A stretch of DNA of 64,000 nucleotides from an uncultured Nonlabens sp. GTDB taxonomy: Bacteria; Bacteroidota; Bacteroidia; Flavobacteriales; Flavobacteriaceae. Location of the stretch: positions 121,941 to 185,940 of the forward strand of contig NZ_CANLXZ010000001.1 of the NCBI RefSeq assembly GCF_947495285.1. The letters run 5' to 3'. Shown piece by piece: positions 61,020 through 64,000 of this stretch. The notes beneath the pieces were generated by a model. It did not search any database, was not told where the DNA came from, and saw only the letters and a list, made by a program, of their open reading frames with translations. A program made the position numbers and the translations under genes. Each line of letters starts with the position of its first letter. The stretch's first letter is position 1.

Positions 61020-62648
61020 ATGAAAGCAATACACCATATAGGATTAATCATTTTTTTAATAGGACTAACCATTTTTACAGGATCTATTTTTGCAGGTTCT
61101 TTTGATCTTCAAAAAGAGGAACTTAATTCATTTCTAGAATCTAAAGGAATAGCAAATGATTTTATAATTAAAGAATTAAATGAAGACGTGGTCTCTAAAG
61201 GACCTATGGGGATTTTTGAATTCTCTAGCAGTGTGCGAGGTGCATTAGAAAAAAATAATGTGCATTATGATGCGCTTATTGCAAAGTATGATGCCGCAAA
61301 GGACTGGGATAATAAAGGAAAGCAGTATCAGTATAGAATAAACGAGAAAGATTTCAGAGCGATCAGTTTTTCTCTTGCTAAGAAGTCTGCAATAGGCTTT
61401 GTGGTAGAGAATAAAGGTTTAATGTGGTTGCTTACTTTTGGGTTAGGTATTCTCGGTTCTCTTATGTTTATAGCACCGCAGTTACAGTTACTAGGTAGAA
61501 AAGGAATTAAGAATAACGGTATTTATCACAGTGCTGCGACTAACCGTGGTTGGATAGCCTGGTTGGTACTCGTGTATCTAGTGACGTTTTATATTGTACT
61601 GTATTTCATGGCAGACTATGTGGTAAACTGGACGTTTATAGTAGATCCTATCAGTTTATTTCTTAGTGGTAACGAGGCGAGCCAGTGGTTTGTTTACGGT
61701 TTTCTTTACTGTGTTCTTATGTCTGTAATGGCCTTGAGAATGTATATTAAATACCGTCATAATAAGTATCAAGTATTAAGAACGACATCTGTATTGTTTT
61801 TTCAAATCGTGCTAGCATTTTTAATTCCTGAAATAATGACCAGCTTGCAAATGCCAGCTTATGATTTTAAAAATGCATTCCCGTTAGATTATGATTTTTT
61901 CTTCTCATGGAATCTGGATAGTTTACTAGATAGTGGTGCTATAGGTTTATTTATATTAGTCTGGGGTATTGTTTTAACAGTAATTATTGTGCCGGTAATG
62001 GTCTACTTCTTCGGTAAAAGATGGTACTGTAGTTGGGTATGTGGATGTGGTGGACTAGCAGAAACACTAGGAGATCCATACCGACAGAATTCTAGTAAAA
62101 AATTAATTTCATGGAAACTAGAAAGGTGGTTAATCCACTCTGTTCTAGTATTCTCTCTAGTAATGACTATAGTAACATTATATGCTTATTTTACAGGAGC
62201 TAACTCTTTACTAGGTATTCCTGCAGACTGGATAAAAGACGCATATAGTGTACTGATAGGAGCATGGTTTGCAGGGGTTATCGGTACAGGTTTCTATCCT
62301 ATTTTTGGAAACCGTGTGTGGTGTCGTTTCGGATGTCCACTCGCGGCTTATCTAGGTCTTGTTCAGCGTTTTAAATCTCGTTTTAGAATTACAACTAATG
62401 GAGGTCAGTGTATATCATGCGGTAACTGTTCTACCTATTGTGAGCAGGGTATCGATGTAAGAGCTTATGCGCAAAAAGGAGAAAACATTGTAAGAGCTAG
62501 TTGTGTAGGTTGTGGTATCTGTAGTGCGGTATGTCCTCGTGGTGTGTTAAAACTAGAAAATGGTCCAGAAACAGGACGTATCAATCCTACTGAAGTATTA
62601 CTGGGTAACGATGTTGATTTAATGGATTTACTTAATAAAGGAAAATAA
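61020..62648 (+). CDS. Membrane-bound 4Fe-4S protein, NapH/NosR/CcoG-like
   Basis: The 542-residue protein has an N-terminal signal anchor, a soluble segment of about 100 residues, then membrane helices. Cys motifs are WYCSWVCGCGGLAETLGDP, CRFGCPLAAY, CISCGNCSTYCEQG and CVGCGICSAVCPRG; the last two are standard 4Fe-4S binding sites. This is the NapH/NosR/RdxA type. It is probably cotranscribed with the flavoprotein upstream and acts at the inner membrane. Substrate unknown. Confidence 0.85.
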   Translation: MKAIHHIGLIIFLIGLTIFTGSIFAGSFDLQKEELNSFLESKGIANDFIIKELNEDVVSKGPMGIFEFSSSVRGALEKNNVHYDALIAKYDAAKDWDNKGKQYQYRINEKDFRAISFSLAKKSAIGFVVENKGLMWLLTFGLGILGSLMFIAPQLQLLGRKGIKNNGIYHSAATNRGWIAWLVLVYLVTFYIVLYFMADYVVNWTFIVDPISLFLSGNEASQWFVYGFLYCVLMSVMALRMYIKYRHNKYQVLRTTSVLFFQIVLAFLIPEIMTSLQMPAYDFKNAFPLDYDFFFSWNLDSLLDSGAIGLFILVWGIVLTVIIVPVMVYFFGKRWYCSWVCGCGGLAETLGDPYRQNSSKKLISWKLERWLIHSVLVFSLVMTIVTLYAYFTGANSLLGIPADWIKDAYSVLIGAWFAGVIGTGFYPIFGNRVWCRFGCPLAAYLGLVQRFKSRFRITTNGGQCISCGNCSTYCEQGIDVRAYAQKGENIVRASCVGCGICSAVCPRGVLKLENGPETGRINPTEVLLGNDVDLMDLLNKGK

Positions 62649-62658
62649 TAGTTAGTGG

Positions 62659-62688
62659 TGTGTTCCGCTTTCGCGTAAGCGCAACACA
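62659..62688. repeat. Palindrome variant in an extended hairpin
   Basis: CGCTTTCGCGTAAGCG (62666-62681, one mismatch) is flanked by TGTGTT (62659-62664) and AACACA (62683-62688), lengthening the stem. It sits 10 bp after the membrane protein gene, the same arrangement as at 42727-42764. Confidence 0.65.
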
Positions 62689-62738
62689 TATCCTTTTTCA
62701 AATAAAGAAAAAGACTATAATAGATTTGCTTTCAATTG

Positions 62739-62780
62739 AAAACACTTTATCCAGCCGTGATGGCTAGATAAGGTGTTTTT
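62739..62780. terminator. Bidirectional terminator
   Basis: AAAACACTTTATCCAGCC (62739-62756) pairs with GGCTAGATAAGGTGTTTTT (62762-62780) with G-U and one mismatch, then T. It serves the convergent 4Fe-4S and YpdA genes. Confidence 0.85.
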
Positions 62781-62802
62781 GCTTTTAATAATCGAGCTGT
62801 TG

Positions 62803-63765
62803 TTATGTTGTGATAGTGTCCATGATTTGATATGCATGTACACGACTGTTTTCTATAAACCATTTATGTGTTTCTAGACCACCGCAAATTACACCTGCTA
62901 GATATAGTCCTTTTACATTAGTCTCCATAGTTGCATCATTATACATAGGGATTTGTTTTTCTCCCACTAGTTCTACTCCTATAGATTTTAAGAAACTGAA
63001 ATCAGGTCGGTAACCAGTGAGCGCCACCACAAATTTGTTATCGATTTTAATAGTTTTACCTTCCTGATTAATAATAATATGATCTTCTAGTATTTCTTTA
63101 ACCTCACTGTTATAGTAAGCTTTTATAGAGCCTTCTTTAATGCGGTTTTCTATATCGGGCTTTACCCAGTATTTAACTCGGTCTCCTATAGAATCTCCAC
63201 GTATTATCATAGAGACGTGACCTCCTTTTCTATATATTTCTAAAGCAGCATCTACAGCACTATTACTTGCTCCTACTACAGCCACATTTTGCAATGCGTA
63301 TAGGTGTGGGTCGTTATAATAATGAGTTAGTTTAGAGAGTTCTTCTCCCTTTACGTTCATTTTATTAGGTAGGTCATAAAACCCTGTAGAAACGACGATG
63401 TTCTTTGCGTGATAAGAGCATGTGTCTGTGGTGACTTTAAAGTTTTTAATATGATCTACAGAAAGTACTTTTTCAAACAATTTAATGTTTAAATTGTTTG
63501 AAACAGCGATACGTCTGTAATATTCTAGAGCCTCTTGTTTACTAGGTTTAGGATCTTTAGAAATAAATGGGATGTTGTCCAGTTCTAGTTTTTCACTTGT
63601 AGAAAAGAACTGCATGTTTGCAGGATAGTTATATAGTGAGTTTACTAGTGGTCCTTTTTCAATAACTAGATAAGAAAGGTTTTTCTTCTTTGCTTCTAGT
63701 GCACAATTAATACCTATGGGTCCAGCACCTATGATGATGAGGTCAAATAACTTTCCGTTTTTCAT
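62803..63765 (-). CDS. ypdA: YpdA-family (bacillithiol-disulfide-reductase-like) flavoprotein
   Basis: The 320-residue protein has FAD motif LIIIGAGPIGINCALEAKK, YPANMQFFSTSEKLELDNIPF, NAD(P) motif NVAVVGASNSAVDAALEI and YLAGVICGG near the end: the YpdA subgroup. It lacks the CxxC redox pair. YpdA members reduce bacillithiol disulfide; whether this organism makes bacillithiol is not shown. I chose the ATG at 63765, since the TTG at 63774 lies within the -7 element TAACTTTG. Confidence 0.85.
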   Translation of the reverse strand: MKNGKLFDLIIIGAGPIGINCALEAKKKNLSYLVIEKGPLVNSLYNYPANMQFFSTSEKLELDNIPFISKDPKPSKQEALEYYRRIAVSNNLNIKLFEKVLSVDHIKNFKVTTDTCSYHAKNIVVSTGFYDLPNKMNVKGEELSKLTHYYNDPHLYALQNVAVVGASNSAVDAALEIYRKGGHVSMIIRGDSIGDRVKYWVKPDIENRIKEGSIKAYYNSEVKEILEDHIIINQEGKTIKIDNKFVVALTGYRPDFSFLKSIGVELVGEKQIPMYNDATMETNVKGLYLAGVICGGLETHKWFIENSRVHAYQIMDTITT

Positions 63766-63771
63766 AAGCTT

Positions 63772-63779
63772 CAAAGTTA
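63772..63779 (-). promoter_or_regulatory. -7 element of the YpdA gene
   Basis: TAACTTTG on the minus strand, a perfect TAnnTTTG, ends 6 bp before the ATG at 63765, so the mRNA may be leaderless. Confidence 0.5.
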
Positions 63780-63851
63780 ATTGTACTGTTGAATAAAGCT
63801 CTTAATACCAATATAGTTATATAATGTCATATATTTTTTGTATATTTATGT

Positions 63852-64000
63852 ATGGGAAGAACAGCATATTTAGATATCAAAGAATCAATTACAGAACTCA
63901 AAACACTCCTCGGTAAAAAGACGAGTCTTAAGAAGGAAAAGCGGTTGAAGAGTTTATTATTAATAAAGAGTGGAAAGTTTAAGACTCGCCAGGAAGTAGC
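63852..64000 (+). mobile_element. IS630-family transposase N-terminus (partial, runs off right edge)
   Basis: From ATG 63852 the frame is open to the window end and reads MGRTAYLDIKESITELK..., including KKEKRLKSLLLIKSGKFKTR. The pattern of a charged leader, then KRLKSLLLIKSG.KTR.E leading into a helix-turn-helix is that of IS630-type transposases as I recall them. Only 49 codons are visible. The inverted repeat of the element cannot be fixed from this side. Confidence 0.6.

Noticed and set aside
61020..62648. CcoG (cytochrome oxidase assembly) assignment
   Set aside because: It has the right fold class but the soluble N-terminal segment and pairing with a flavoprotein do not fit; left as NapH/NosR/CcoG-like.

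Overview
The window looks like chromosomal DNA of a marine member of the Flavobacteriaceae (Bacteroidetes), and Nonlabens or a close relative is my best guess. The signs are AT-rich DNA, Bacteroidetes promoters of the TAnnTTTG type with few Shine-Dalgarno sites, a gliding/T9SS type B sorting domain, GLPGLI, DUF5686 and DUF2911 families, a class II ketol-acid reductoisomerase, and the gene order rplM-rpsI-rpsB-tsf. The genus is inferred from general resemblance and was not tested. No rRNA, tRNA, CRISPR array or prophage was seen.

Layout. 1-2.7 kb: an LPG-synthase-like membrane protein running off the left edge, ruvC, a rhodanese and a lipoprotein. 2.8-5.7 kb: ribosomal proteins L13, S9, S2 and EF-Ts. 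6-9 kb: a lipoprotein, then an egtB-egtD-DUF427 operon for ergothioneine-type thiol histidine synthesis. 9-16 kb: small unknowns, thyA, a CNT nucleoside transporter with an extra periplasmic domain, a DUF151 nuclease-like protein, and etfBA. 16-24 kb: pdhB, a small accessory cluster (Arg-rich secreted peptide, GLPGLI protein, TonB-receptor-like barrel) and a DUF5686 barrel. 24-33 kb: metK behind a SAM-II-like riboswitch, then ilvD-ilvB-ilvN-ilvC-ilvA. 33-36 kb: an IS30 remnant, a full-length LeuB paralogue without catalytic residues, and an unknown helical protein. 36-43 kb: a SAM-I riboswitch controlling metY-metX-hom, then a large T9SS type B protein bracketed by a 149-bp direct repeat of the hom 3' end. 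43-51 kb: a GAF histidine kinase, an S74-chaperone protein, an Rrf2 regulator, a leader with an attenuator-like structure, and DUF2061-cysH-cysD-cysN plus a ferredoxin reductase/ferredoxin pair. 51-64 kb: DUF2911, TruA, HD hydrolase, a GbsR-type regulator with paired operators and a run of small membrane proteins, RDD, M1 peptidase, a GH113-like protein, a flavoprotein/membrane ferredoxin pair, a YpdA-like reductase, and the start of an IS630-type transposase.

Sulfur and amino-acid metabolism dominate. Sulfate activation and reduction (cys), O-acetylhomoserine sulfhydrylation (metX, metY, hom), SAM synthesis (metK) and sulfur-containing histidine derivatives (egt) lie together with branched-chain amino-acid synthesis. 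At least three different RNA-level controls appear: SAM-I, SAM-II-like and the cys leader attenuator.

The most unusual signals are: a perfect 16-bp palindrome CGCTTTCGCGAAAGCG repeated 11 times exactly and 4 times nearly so, inside and between genes; a 104-bp, four-unit repeat array that appears to have cut off the end of ilvB; the cys leader with mutually exclusive terminator and antiterminator arms; the catalytically dead LeuB paralogue; the hom 3'-end duplication around the T9SS protein gene; and the GbsR operon with two matched operators and an unlisted 48-residue gene.
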